64,000 nucleotides of DNA from Bacteriovoracaceae bacterium UBA6200 (GTDB lineage Bacteria > Bdellovibrionota > Bacteriovoracia > Bacteriovoracales > Bacteriovoracaceae): assembly GCA_002422605.1 (NCBI GenBank), contig DISW01000025.1, forward strand, positions 186,001 to 250,000. The letters run 5' to 3'. The position numbers were made by a program, and so were the translations under genes. Shown here piece after piece: positions 49,761-58,403 of the stretch. Below the pieces are notes generated by a model, which saw nothing but the letters and a program-made list of their open reading frames with translations, did not search any database and was not told where the DNA came from. Each line of letters begins with the position of its first letter. The first letter of the stretch is position 1.

Positions 49761-51704
49761 ATGAATGGGGTAGATTACACCAAGCAATTGGCAAAAGAGC
49801 GTGAATATTTTCGCGAGACTTCTCGTAAAACGAAAGAAACAGCGGATAAACAGATTGATTCGACTAATAAGCGTGCTGACCATGTCATGGCAAAGCAACG
49901 TGAGAATTTTATTGAAGATCGTGCCGAGCTAGAGAGTCACTACCAAACCAATCTTGAAAGTTTAAAAGAAAAATCCCAAGCCTCAATGGAAGGAACGAAT
50001 TCGAAGTTCAATGAACAATTAGAGAAGGAGAGACAAACCTTCACTGAAGAATCTCAGAAAAAAAGTCACGACTTTGAACAAAGATTAAATGATATCAAGT
50101 CCAGTTACTCGAAAGCTAATGTTTCCGAGAAAGACCGAAATGAAGATATGACTAAGTCTTTGAAGCAAAAATATTCAAAAAATGTTTCATCTATTAAAAA
50201 TGATACTGATGAGAAATTAAAAAATTTCCAGGACCGCATGACTGGAACGGGTGCTCAGATTAAGGATCAATACGATCGAGAACGCCAACAGTTGGTTCGT
50301 GCTCAGGAAGACCGCCTCACTGAAGCTTTTAAAGATGGGGCACATAAAAGAGCAGAACTTAGAGAAAACATTACTACCGAAGCTAAGAAAGCGAAAATAT
50401 CTCAAGAAGCTGAGATGAATCACCAGCGACAGTATAGCGATGAAAGACTTTCTCGCATGCAGAGCAAGTATCAAGAGCGCTTCGATGCGATTGCTCAGGA
50501 CTACAGCCAAAGAAATGATGATTTAGTGAAATCTCAGCAGCTAAGCACGATTAAGGCAAATAAAGAATCTCAGGAAAAACTTGTGGATGCTCGTAGAGAT
50601 TATAATAATGATCTTCGATCTATTGAGTTGGAAAAAAGAAGGCGCGACAACGGATCAGGCCAATTTGCAGAGGTAGCAAATAAACAGCAAGGTTTAAAAG
50701 ATCAGATTATTAATGAAAATAGAGTGAAACACCTTAAAGGTGAGTTAGTTGAAGCTCAGCGCAGTTATCAAAATCGCGCAGCAGAGGAGCATACCGCCAA
50801 CTTAGATACTTTGAAAAATCAGGCTTCGGAAGCGACTACTCATATGGAGAGGAAGCTCAACGAGTCTAATGCTGATAAGATTGTGACTGTTTCCCATGAA
50901 AGAGAAAAGGCACATAAACAAGTAGAAGGCAGAGAACACCAGAATCGCCTGGATCGTTCCGCTTATGAACAGCAGCTCATGCTTGAACGAAATAATGCAA
51001 ATACTAGAGTTGGAAAGCTAAAAGAAAGTTTTAACAATTCTATGAAGTCCTTAGAGGAAAAGCATAAAACCAGCTTGGAAGATGTGACTAAGGTTTCGAA
51101 TCAGGACAAATCTGATTTTATGAAAAAAGTCCAAGAAAACCGGACTCAAGAGATCTTTGAAATGAAGAGGGCCTTCAGCCAAATGATGGATTCGACTGTT
51201 CAAGATTATGAAAAACGTATTGCGACTTATCAAAAAGACAACGAAAACTTAAAAATGACCATGAATCAAAAAGTGGCCAATATAATTGATCAGACTGAAA
51301 AACAACTTTCAAGCCAAAGAACTCTCTTTGAGGACCGTCGCGCGGCAGATCAAAAAGATCAGCAAATGATGATGGATCAAAGGGAGAATTTGCATAAGAA
51401 AAAGTTTAGTGACATGAATATCACTTATCAGAAAAAAATTGATAAGATGCAGATTGAAAGTGATACGAAATTAAAGTTGATAACGAATGATTATGAGTCT
51501 AAATTAAAGGAACTAAAGGCTACCACCAGTAAGGAGTTGGCCCAAAAGGACACTGCTCAGCAGACTGAGTTAAATCGTCTGAAAGAAGCTTATGAAGCTG
51601 AAAAAACGAGAGTAGTGAGTGCTTATGAGAATCAAATTGAATCCATCAAACAAGGTCATAAAGATCAGATGGCACAAGTTGATAACTATAAGCGACTTAG
51701 TTAA
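49761..51704 (+). CDS. long cytoplasmic coiled-coil protein
   Basis: A 647-residue protein made almost wholly of Lys, Glu, Gln, Asp, Asn and Ser with heptad-like spacing, and few Pro, Gly or Trp. No signal peptide, membrane segment or enzymatic motif. Segments such as KQRENFIEDRAELESHYQTN and the later LKESFNNSMKSLEEKHKTS show near-repeats. A filament-forming or structural role (compare bacterial intermediate-filament-like coiled coils) is inference. ATG 49761 has AAGGGA before it; ATG 49725 would be nearly leaderless from the extended -10. Pyruvate kinase starts 29 bases after its stop. Confidence 0.7.
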   Translation: MNGVDYTKQLAKEREYFRETSRKTKETADKQIDSTNKRADHVMAKQRENFIEDRAELESHYQTNLESLKEKSQASMEGTNSKFNEQLEKERQTFTEESQKKSHDFEQRLNDIKSSYSKANVSEKDRNEDMTKSLKQKYSKNVSSIKNDTDEKLKNFQDRMTGTGAQIKDQYDRERQQLVRAQEDRLTEAFKDGAHKRAELRENITTEAKKAKISQEAEMNHQRQYSDERLSRMQSKYQERFDAIAQDYSQRNDDLVKSQQLSTIKANKESQEKLVDARRDYNNDLRSIELEKRRRDNGSGQFAEVANKQQGLKDQIINENRVKHLKGELVEAQRSYQNRAAEEHTANLDTLKNQASEATTHMERKLNESNADKIVTVSHEREKAHKQVEGREHQNRLDRSAYEQQLMLERNNANTRVGKLKESFNNSMKSLEEKHKTSLEDVTKVSNQDKSDFMKKVQENRTQEIFEMKRAFSQMMDSTVQDYEKRIATYQKDNENLKMTMNQKVANIIDQTEKQLSSQRTLFEDRRAADQKDQQMMMDQRENLHKKKFSDMNITYQKKIDKMQIESDTKLKLITNDYESKLKELKATTSKELAQKDTAQQTELNRLKEAYEAEKTRVVSAYENQIESIKQGHKDQMAQVDNYKRLS

Positions 51705-51733
51705 TTTACTAACTCATACAAAGATACAAAATT

Positions 51734-53431
51734 ATGTCTATCCGTCGCGCTAAGATTATTGCGACCATCGGACCCAGCTCTAATACAACAGAGATGTTGG
51801 AGAAAATGATTCAGGCAGGAATGAACGTCGCCCGAGTCAACATGTCCCATGGTACTTACGAAACTCATGAACAAACTATTAAAAGTATCCGCCAAGCTTC
51901 CCTGAATGTAGGGAAAGAAGTTGCGATCCTTTTGGATCTTCAAGGTCCAAAGATTAGGGTTGATAAACTTCCTGAACCGCTTCTGCTAAAAGACAATGAA
52001 GTTTGGGTGATCGGTCCTTCCCATCTAAAAGATCAGTATCCTGAGTATGCTGAAAATTTTATTCCTACCATCTACAAGAACTTGGTAAAAGATGCTCACG
52101 TTGGGGCTCGCATTCTTTTTGACGATGGACTTCTGGAAGCCGAGGCTATTGAAAAAGACCGGGAAGTTTTAAAGATACAGGTTAAAGTAGGTGGAACTCT
52201 TAAATCCAATAAAGGAATTAATCTTCCTTATGTAAAAGTTTCCGCTCCAAGCTTCACCGAGAAAGATCGTGAAGACTTGATGTTTGGGCTTAAGCAAGGA
52301 ATTGATTATGTTGCTCTAAGCTTTGTACGTACCGCTGAAGATATTATGGAAGTGAAGGCGCTTCTTCATAAAATGAGGGTCCAGGTTCCAATCATTTCTA
52401 AAATTGAAAAGCCTGAAGCTCTTGAGAACATGGAAAGCATTGTTAAAGTTTCAGATGCTATCATGATTGCACGCGGAGACATGGGTGTAGAAGTAGGGAA
52501 TCATCTCGTTCCTGGAATTCAAAAACAAATGATCAAAGTATGTAATGATCTAGGTAAGCCGATCATTACCGCGACTCAGATGCTGGAAAGTATGATTACC
52601 AATTCTCGTCCGACGAGAGCAGAGGCTTCTGACGTTGCCAACGCAATCTGGGATGGAACCGACTGTGTTATGCTTTCAGGTGAAACTGCTTCTGGAAAAT
52701 ATCCTTTAGATGCAATCCAGATTATGGGTCAGATTATTCTTGAAGCTGAAAAAAATCCAAAAGAAAGACCATTCCTTCGCAATCTTGACATTTCTAGTGT
52801 AACTGCTTCTGTTCAGGTCGCGGCTTCAATTGTGGCCGAGAAAACAAAGGCTCGTTGGATTATTTCCATCACTGAAGGTGGGAATTCATGTCTAAAAATG
52901 ACAAGATTCCGTCCTAAAACATCAGTTCTTGGAGTTACAAATTCTCTTCAAGTAATTCGCAAGATGAGTCTTTACTGGGGAATCATTCCTTATTACTTCA
53001 ATATCCATGAAGATAGCGATCTCGCAAAACTTGAAGCTTTAGTAGTTGATAAACTAAAAAAAGAAAACTTACTTCAAAATGGTGACAAGATTGTAGTTAC
53101 TCTTGGTGATGGAAAATTCTTTCGCCAAGGAACGACTAACTCCATTCGCGTAGAAACAATTAAGGACGTCTCTGCAGCTATTAAGAGTACGGATCAAGAT
53201 ACGGTCCAGGAGGTGTCTTCGGACCAGGGAAAGTTTCTACTTGATACACATATCTGTGCTTCCTGCCAGGTCTGTATCAATGTTTGTCCTTTTGATATTT
53301 ATAAAGTTTCCGAAGAAGACAATCGTGAGACCCGGATTGATCCGCTCAATGTTCACAGATGCGTTTTCGATATGGCCTGCGTGGAGGGGTGTCCTACAGG
53401 GGCCATTGAAATCATTCAATTTGTAAAATGA
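51734..53431 (+). CDS. pyk: pyruvate kinase fused to a C-terminal ferredoxin domain
   Basis: Residues 1-480 are a full pyruvate kinase (PEP + ADP to pyruvate + ATP): ATIGPSS, VARVNMSHG, the catalytic Lys in SKIEKPEA, IMIARGDMGVE, and MLSGETASGKYP. After a 20-residue linker comes a two-cluster ferredoxin domain (about 502-565). Cluster 1 has C508-x2-C511-x2-C514-x3-C518-P. Cluster 2 has C543, D546, C549 and C553-P, with Asp where the second Cys would be, as in some [4Fe-4S] ferredoxins with an Asp ligand. One continuous frame spans both parts. The start of queG overlaps its stop by four bases. Confidence 0.93.
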   Translation: MSIRRAKIIATIGPSSNTTEMLEKMIQAGMNVARVNMSHGTYETHEQTIKSIRQASLNVGKEVAILLDLQGPKIRVDKLPEPLLLKDNEVWVIGPSHLKDQYPEYAENFIPTIYKNLVKDAHVGARILFDDGLLEAEAIEKDREVLKIQVKVGGTLKSNKGINLPYVKVSAPSFTEKDREDLMFGLKQGIDYVALSFVRTAEDIMEVKALLHKMRVQVPIISKIEKPEALENMESIVKVSDAIMIARGDMGVEVGNHLVPGIQKQMIKVCNDLGKPIITATQMLESMITNSRPTRAEASDVANAIWDGTDCVMLSGETASGKYPLDAIQIMGQIILEAEKNPKERPFLRNLDISSVTASVQVAASIVAEKTKARWIISITEGGNSCLKMTRFRPKTSVLGVTNSLQVIRKMSLYWGIIPYYFNIHEDSDLAKLEALVVDKLKKENLLQNGDKIVVTLGDGKFFRQGTTNSIRVETIKDVSAAIKSTDQDTVQEVSSDQGKFLLDTHICASCQVCINVCPFDIYKVSEEDNRETRIDPLNVHRCVFDMACVEGCPTGAIEIIQFVK

Positions 53432-54411
53432 GAAAGTTCTCCCTATTTAATGAAGAGAAACTGAGGGCCCTGGGAATTCTGGACTGGGGCTACACAGAAG
53501 AAGCCATTCCTCTTAGTCTTGACCGTTATGAAAAATGGACAGACGACTTCAATCACGGACCTCTTAATTATCTAAATGATCACCGAAAAGAATTACGACG
53601 AGACCTTCGTCATGTATTCCCTGAATTCCAATCGGCCTTGGTCTTTTTATTCAGCTACCAGGAAGCGAAGAAATGGCTCCTTGAAGAAAAACGCTATGAA
53701 GTCGCTGGCTATACCTTAGGTTTCGAAGGCGAAGATTATCACCGCGCTTTAAAAAATCGCTTAGATCAGGTAGTGAGTTCCTTGGATATTCCTGACATTA
53801 AGTTTTTTTACTCGCTGGATGCTCAACCCATCTTAGAAAGAGATCTCGCTTATAGAGCAGGTCTGGGGTGGTTTGGGAAGAACTCCATGTTGATCAATAA
53901 AAAAGAAGGAAGTTATTTTATCATCGGGAGTGTTCTTTTAAACCAGAAGCTTCCGCTGGATAAGACAACTCCAGACGTTGACCACTGTGGAAATTGTACC
54001 GCCTGCGCTGATGCCTGTCCTACGAATGCCATTGACGTTGAAACCCGAACAATAAATGCTCCGCTTTGTATCTCAACTTTCACGATTGAAATCTTTAAGG
54101 AAGTTGATGCTCCAGAAGGTTTTGATAAGTCTAGAGGAGAAATTTTTGGCTGTGATATTTGTCAGGATATTTGTCCCTGGAATCGTAAGCCATTATCCAG
54201 GGTCATCGGTGAATTAAAACTCAAAGATTCATTGTCATATTTAAAAGAGTGGCTCTTTTGGCCTAGTTCCAAACTTACATCTTTTATTCAAAATGAATCC
54301 AATCGAAGCTTTAGAAAAAAACTTTTCGGTACACCATTTGACCGTCCAGGAAAAGAAGGATGGTTAAAAAATCTCAAAGCGCGGATTAATTCCAAGCGAA
54401 ATGATCTTTGA
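53428..54411 (+). CDS. queG: epoxyqueuosine reductase
   Basis: The last step of queuosine synthesis in tRNA, a cobalamin and iron-sulphur enzyme. The N-terminal catalytic region holds ERDLAYRAGLGWFGKNSMLI. Two [4Fe-4S] motifs follow: HCGNCTACADACPT and GCDICQDICPWN. Length 327 aa is slightly short of the family average, lacking the C-terminal HEAT-like extension. ATG 53428 overlaps the pyruvate kinase stop as ATGA. The preceding ferredoxin domain could in principle supply electrons, but this is inference. Confidence 0.95.
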   Translation: MRKFSLFNEEKLRALGILDWGYTEEAIPLSLDRYEKWTDDFNHGPLNYLNDHRKELRRDLRHVFPEFQSALVFLFSYQEAKKWLLEEKRYEVAGYTLGFEGEDYHRALKNRLDQVVSSLDIPDIKFFYSLDAQPILERDLAYRAGLGWFGKNSMLINKKEGSYFIIGSVLLNQKLPLDKTTPDVDHCGNCTACADACPTNAIDVETRTINAPLCISTFTIEIFKEVDAPEGFDKSRGEIFGCDICQDICPWNRKPLSRVIGELKLKDSLSYLKEWLFWPSSKLTSFIQNESNRSFRKKLFGTPFDRPGKEGWLKNLKARINSKRNDL

Positions 54412-55192
54412 GAAAAGCAAAGAGATGTGGAGAAGCTGCTCCTGGTTCATGATGAGGAAGTCGTTTTGGCCTTTCAAATGTGACTACATTCCCATTTCTC
54501 TCTAACACATCAATAAAGATCTTCATTCCATTGGCCCCAACCACAAGATCATCTTCGCCTGTCACTAAATGAATTCGCTGATTAGAAACAATCATGTTTT
54601 CTTTCTCAGTTTTAATCCAGGCAAAAACTTGTTTGGAATCCAGTTCCGGTGAAACTAATTGGCGACGAATAGAAAGAGTTTTTTCATAAAAGGCCGTTTC
54701 AAATAAATGAGTGGCCTGACTTTGACCGATCCCAATTCCGATTCCAATGGCGACCCGTTGATAATCCTGAAAAATAGGTAGTTCAAGAGCTTTTATCGAA
54801 GTAAAGGCCCCAAGGGAGTGGCCTCCAAGAATAATACTTTGAGGAGCAGGATAGTTACCGACACCCAAGTGAACTTCCATAAGCCCTTGCATACGAGTGA
54901 AGGCTTCTCCAAAAAGCTCATGTGCATGGGCCTTAAAATCCTCCCAGGAGGAAACTTCATGGAAGCTTCCCAAATAGTGCCCAGGTTGATCGAATATCAT
55001 GCAAGGAACACCTGCTTCAACCATCCTCGTGGCCCAGTTAAGGCAATCACCCTTATGAGAGGTGTAACCGTGAGTGAAAAAGGCCCATTCTTTTTTGATC
55101 TCTTTAGGCCCTTGTGCAGAGGGAAGAAAGGCCAGAGCATTGACTTGAAACCAGGGTAATGAGAGTTCGAGAGTGATTACTTTAGCAGACAT
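54386..55192 (-). CDS. alpha/beta hydrolase
   Basis: A 268-residue hydrolase. The nucleophile elbow is GGHSLGAF, the oxyanion-side motif FFTHGYTSHKGD, and the catalytic Asp/His are likely in GEDDLVVGAN and LPHHEPG. No signal peptide, so cytoplasmic. The substrate is unknown. It converges on queG with a 26-base overlap and is the only minus-strand gene before tRNA-Phe. Confidence 0.85.
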   Translation of the reverse strand: MSAKVITLELSLPWFQVNALAFLPSAQGPKEIKKEWAFFTHGYTSHKGDCLNWATRMVEAGVPCMIFDQPGHYLGSFHEVSSWEDFKAHAHELFGEAFTRMQGLMEVHLGVGNYPAPQSIILGGHSLGAFTSIKALELPIFQDYQRVAIGIGIGIGQSQATHLFETAFYEKTLSIRRQLVSPELDSKQVFAWIKTEKENMIVSNQRIHLVTGEDDLVVGANGMKIFIDVLERNGNVVTFERPKRLPHHEPGAASPHLFAFLKDHFAWN

Positions 55193-55292
55193 TTATTTAT
55201 ACCTTGACTCGGATAGTTATTTTAAAAAGATGCAGAATATTGATTGACGAAATTTCTCCAAAACATTAACTTAGAGATCTCTTTTTTAGAAG

Positions 55293-55298
55293 TATAAG
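55293..55298 (+). promoter_or_regulatory. candidate -10 of tRNA-Phe
   Basis: TATAAG lies 16 bases ahead of the mature tRNA-Phe 5' end; no convincing -35 is seen. Confidence 0.35.
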
Positions 55299-55313
55299 TT
55301 TTGAATTCGATAT

Positions 55314-55389
55314 GCCCGCTTAGCTCAGTCGGTAGAGCAAAGGACTGAAAATCCTTGTGTCCGTGGTTCGATTCCGCGAGCGGGCACCA
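55314..55389 (+). tRNA. tRNA-Phe (GAA)
   Basis: A 76-base cloverleaf: acceptor GCCCGCT paired with AGCGGGC, D-arm AGCTCAGTCGG, anticodon stem AAGGA/TCCTT with loop CTGAAAA (GAA at 55347-55349), T-arm GGTTCGATTCC, encoded CCA. A terminator follows immediately. Confidence 0.97.
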
Positions 55390-55430
55390 AAAAAAAGCCA
55401 ACGTTTAACCCACGTTGGCTTTTTTTATTT
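55389..55430. terminator. tRNA-Phe terminator, direct-repeat copy 1
   Basis: An A-run, GCCAACGT (55397-55404), a seven-base loop, ACGTTGGC (55412-55419) and a T-run. Forty of its 42 bases are repeated at 56302-56343, so the two copies bracket the lipoprotein gene between them. Confidence 0.9.
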
Positions 55431-55562
55431 TCTTCACTTCTAATTCTAATTCTAATTCTCCTACCTTAATTTTCGAAACTCATCCCCGCAATCTCTAGAC
55501 ATCGTCAAGATCCCTTTCTATCGTTAAGTATTCATTAACAATCGATTTAAAGGAGTAGATCA

Positions 55563-56285
55563 ATGAGCCTGAAGTTATTGATTAGTTTTATGGTAAGTAT
55601 GATGCTTGCCGTTTCTTGTGGAAGCGATTCTAATTCATCCAGCACAGCTGCTAATACAGTTATTAGCGGTTCTGGTTCCTCCAATGCTCTTTATCAACCA
55701 TTGTTGGCCTCGAATGCCGGAAGTCCAACTTCAATAAAAATGAAATTTTATGGATTAGCGGTAAGTCAGAATGAAGACTGTTCGGATGCAGAGGTTGTTT
55801 TTGATATTTCAAGTAATCCTCGAGAATTTGATCTCATGACTTCTCCGACATTATTTGCTGGCACGTTGACTGCTGGAACATATAAGTGTGTTATCATGCG
55901 CGTGAGCGACAACATAAAATTTAAACCTGATGCTACGGCTGCAGCAACTTTTCCTACATCATGTGCCGTAGGTACGGAATATACACATGATATATACCGT
56001 GACGATAACGGAGATGGATCCGATGATGTTTGGAACAACATGGATGGAGTAATTATTCCTGCTAATGGAACTCGTGCTTTACCTGTATCTGACATAGTAG
56101 AGCTTGCAGCATCAATCAATACAGGTGCCGCTGCAACATCCTACCACTTTGACCAAGTTATAGGATTGAGTGAAGCTTTGGTTGTTCCCGGATCTACGAC
56201 TTTCTTTGCCGACTTCTCAAATGGTATTAATGAAAGCTCTCCAAATTTCTGTGTTCTAGAGCAGGGCATTTTCGGATTCAAATAA
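55563..56285 (+). CDS. lipoprotein of unknown function between duplicated terminators
   Basis: A 240-residue lipoprotein (LAVSC lipobox, acylation near residue 19) with a Ser/Asn-rich linker. The rest is beta-rich with paired Cys (DCSDAEVVFD, GTYKCVIMRVS, TSCAVGTEY, NFCVLEQG), suggesting a surface or periplasmic beta-sandwich. AAAGGAG precedes ATG 55563. No family recognised. It lies right after tRNA-Phe and is enclosed by two near-identical terminators, which marks it as a possible inserted cassette. Confidence 0.65.
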   Translation: MSLKLLISFMVSMMLAVSCGSDSNSSSTAANTVISGSGSSNALYQPLLASNAGSPTSIKMKFYGLAVSQNEDCSDAEVVFDISSNPREFDLMTSPTLFAGTLTAGTYKCVIMRVSDNIKFKPDATAAATFPTSCAVGTEYTHDIYRDDNGDGSDDVWNNMDGVIIPANGTRALPVSDIVELAASINTGAAATSYHFDQVIGLSEALVVPGSTTFFADFSNGINESSPNFCVLEQGIFGFK

Positions 56286-56301
56286 GTAAATCTTCTTAAA
56301 T

Positions 56302-56343
56302 AAAAAAAAGCCAACGTTTAACTCTCGTTGGCTTTTTTTATTT
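56302..56343. terminator. bidirectional terminator, direct-repeat copy 2
   Basis: GCCAACG (56310-56316) pairs with CGTTGGC (56326-56332), with A-run and T-run flanks. Near-identical to the terminator after tRNA-Phe. It also serves the convergent rhodanese gene. Confidence 0.9.
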
Positions 56344-56360
56344 CTGCTATCAATAAATGA

Positions 56361-56732
56361 TTATTTGGGAACTGAAGTCGGAAGTATGTTCTTCAAATCG
56401 TTATAGCCGCCGATATTCACTGATTCAATTCCTTTTACTTCGAGCATCTTTCGGAACTCCTCAGAGCGACGGCCACTACGACAGTAAAGAAAGATTTCTT
56501 TTCCTTCAGTTAAATCAAGAAAATCTTCTATCCAATTAGGATCGGTGTCGGTTTTTGATTTTGGAAACCAAACTGCTATATCAACCATCCCTTCATCAAT
56601 TTCTTCTTTTTCCCTTACATCTACCATCACAGCTTTTCCTTCCTGCACCAAATTATAAGCAAGGCGTGGGTCGGTTGCGGCCGCTATCGTTGTGACAAAA
56701 AGAATCATAAGAGAAGAAAATAGGAGTTTCAT
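56361..56732 (-). CDS. exported rhodanese-domain protein
   Basis: A 123-residue protein with a signal peptide (LMILFVTTIAAA-T) and a single rhodanese domain. VMVDVREKEEIDEG is the conserved first motif, and the persulphide Cys lies in LYCRSGRRSEEF. Periplasmic sulphur transfer is the expected role; the acceptor is unknown. It ends against the duplicated bidirectional terminator. Confidence 0.85.
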   Translation of the reverse strand: MKLLFSSLMILFVTTIAAATDPRLAYNLVQEGKAVMVDVREKEEIDEGMVDIAVWFPKSKTDTDPNWIEDFLDLTEGKEIFLYCRSGRRSEEFRKMLEVKGIESVNIGGYNDLKNILPTSVPK

Positions 56733-56802
56733 ATTTTACCTTCCGTTTAAAGTTTTGGGGATATTACTTCACATACAGGAAAAGGCCACTAAAAATCAGA
56801 AT

Positions 56803-57363
56803 TCACCTTTTCAAGGTGTTATCCCTGTTCTTCAGAAGTTTTTTAACATCCGGTGCAACATTCGCTTTAATCATTTCTACCTTTCCCTTTAACTCTGGAA
56901 ATCTCTTGGCCAATCGTTCAACACTCGTAACGCAGGTAGCACGTGCTGATTGAACGATGGCCTCATCCATGGCGCAGTCTTGCAATTCCTCTGAAAAGAT
57001 TTCCGCATCCATCGTATTTTTTAAGGCCTTTTCCATTAAGTGGCCCAATTGCTTTGCAAATTTTATTAGAGACTCTGGAGCAAAGTGTGGGGATTCTTGG
57101 GACTCATTTTTCATTTTCTCTTGAGTAGGAAGTGAATCTCGAAAGTTCTCAAATTCTAATGTTGTTATATTTCGAGTCATTTTTGGAGTCGTAGTACTCC
57201 TGTTAGAAGTTCTTTCAGTCTGTTTTTGTTTCACTTTTGTGGTTTCAGATATTTGTGAAGCTGTATCTGATGGTTCTGCAGTGGATGGTTTTTTAGTGTT
57301 AACAATTCCTATTCCAATAAAGAAGGCGAAAAGAACAATGACTGGAAGTTTTTTGTTCTTCAT
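56803..57363 (-). CDS. membrane-anchored hypothetical protein
   Basis: A 186-residue protein with one N-terminal hydrophobic helix (VIVLFAFFIGIGIV), a Ser/Thr/Lys-rich linker of about 60 residues, and a helical C-terminal domain with two Cys (LQDCAMDEAIVQSARATC). It overlaps the upstream lipoprotein gene as ATGA (57360-57363), so the pair is co-translated. No family recognised. Confidence 0.6.
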   Translation of the reverse strand: MKNKKLPVIVLFAFFIGIGIVNTKKPSTAEPSDTASQISETTKVKQKQTERTSNRSTTTPKMTRNITTLEFENFRDSLPTQEKMKNESQESPHFAPESLIKFAKQLGHLMEKALKNTMDAEIFSEELQDCAMDEAIVQSARATCVTSVERLAKRFPELKGKVEMIKANVAPDVKKLLKNRDNTLKR

Positions 57364-58286
57364 AAATCTTGTCTCACTTCATTCGAGCTACTCATATCAG
57401 GAGAGCCAAATTCTCCATTTAACATATCTTCGTAATTGAAGATTAAAAATCTTGATGCAGAATCAAAATGCATTGTCATTGCAATGGCCTTATCTGTTTC
57501 TGAACAATTAGTACAAGTATCAGCAATTGCCAGAGAGTAAACAGCACTTACTGCGTAGGCTCCCCATGGATGCGAATCGCAAGCAAATTGACCAGCATAG
57601 GGACCATCTGAACAAAGATCATGAGCATGGCCGCATGTGTTTTCTATCATGTCCGTTTGGTTTCTCAATCTTTCAAGATCAGAAGCGAGAATGCCGCCTG
57701 TACAATCTGAATGTCTCGCTTCATGTACAAGTACAATCGCTTGCTGAACCGTTTCAATAACTGTGAAGTTAGTGCCAAATCTCATAACGCCAATGCGAGA
57801 AGAATTGATATCTATTAACTGATTGTTAATTTTAATTTTGAGATCATCCGGTTCACTAAGTTTTGAAGCAAACCATAGACCAGAACTTGGGTTATTAGCA
57901 ATGATGGCCAGGTCCGTTTGAGAGAAGGCTGGCCCTGGTTGAATGACTAATCTGGCGATAAGGTCAGTATTTTCTGATAGACCATAGTTAACTCTTTCTT
58001 CGAAAAATTTAACTACAGAGGAAGATCTGTTGCCTCCAAAGATTTGAGAGAATCTGCTGACTTGACTGCCATCAATATCATAATTAGCGATGGCGCTGGT
58101 ACTTTCTTTTAATGCTTGTCTTTCAGCTTCGGATAATTCGGAGTCAAAAATAATCTCGGCCCCATCTCCTCCTGTTGATCCTCCGGTGTTCTCTTGAAGT
58201 TGATCTCCATCCCCACCACTGCTGCCTCCACAGGAAGTAAGTAGGGGGAATGAACTAAGCAGGAAAAGGATGAGAACAAGCTTCAT
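57360..58286 (-). CDS. lipoprotein with HExxH metal-binding motif
   Basis: A 308-residue lipoprotein (LLTSC lipobox) with a Gly/Asp-rich linker. VHEARHSDC contains HExxH followed by His-rich and Cys-rich stretches (CGHAHDLC, DSHPWGAY) that could supply further zinc ligands. Eight Cys in the mature part suggest disulphides. It may be a surface metallopeptidase, but I do not recognise the family. GAGGAGGAAC before ATG 58286 is a strong ribosome-binding site. First gene of a two-gene unit. Confidence 0.65.
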   Translation of the reverse strand: MKLVLILFLLSSFPLLTSCGGSSGGDGDQLQENTGGSTGGDGAEIIFDSELSEAERQALKESTSAIANYDIDGSQVSRFSQIFGGNRSSSVVKFFEERVNYGLSENTDLIARLVIQPGPAFSQTDLAIIANNPSSGLWFASKLSEPDDLKIKINNQLIDINSSRIGVMRFGTNFTVIETVQQAIVLVHEARHSDCTGGILASDLERLRNQTDMIENTCGHAHDLCSDGPYAGQFACDSHPWGAYAVSAVYSLAIADTCTNCSETDKAIAMTMHFDSASRFLIFNYEDMLNGEFGSPDMSSSNEVRQDL

Positions 58287-58403
58287 TTGTTCCTCCTCGA
58301 ACAGAATGAGAGTTGAGGAAATTGTGTGTTATAGGTTAATTAAATTCTATTGAATATTTCTTAAGCCGGAGACTGTTGGTTTTTGCGCAGAGTTCTGGTA
58401 AAG

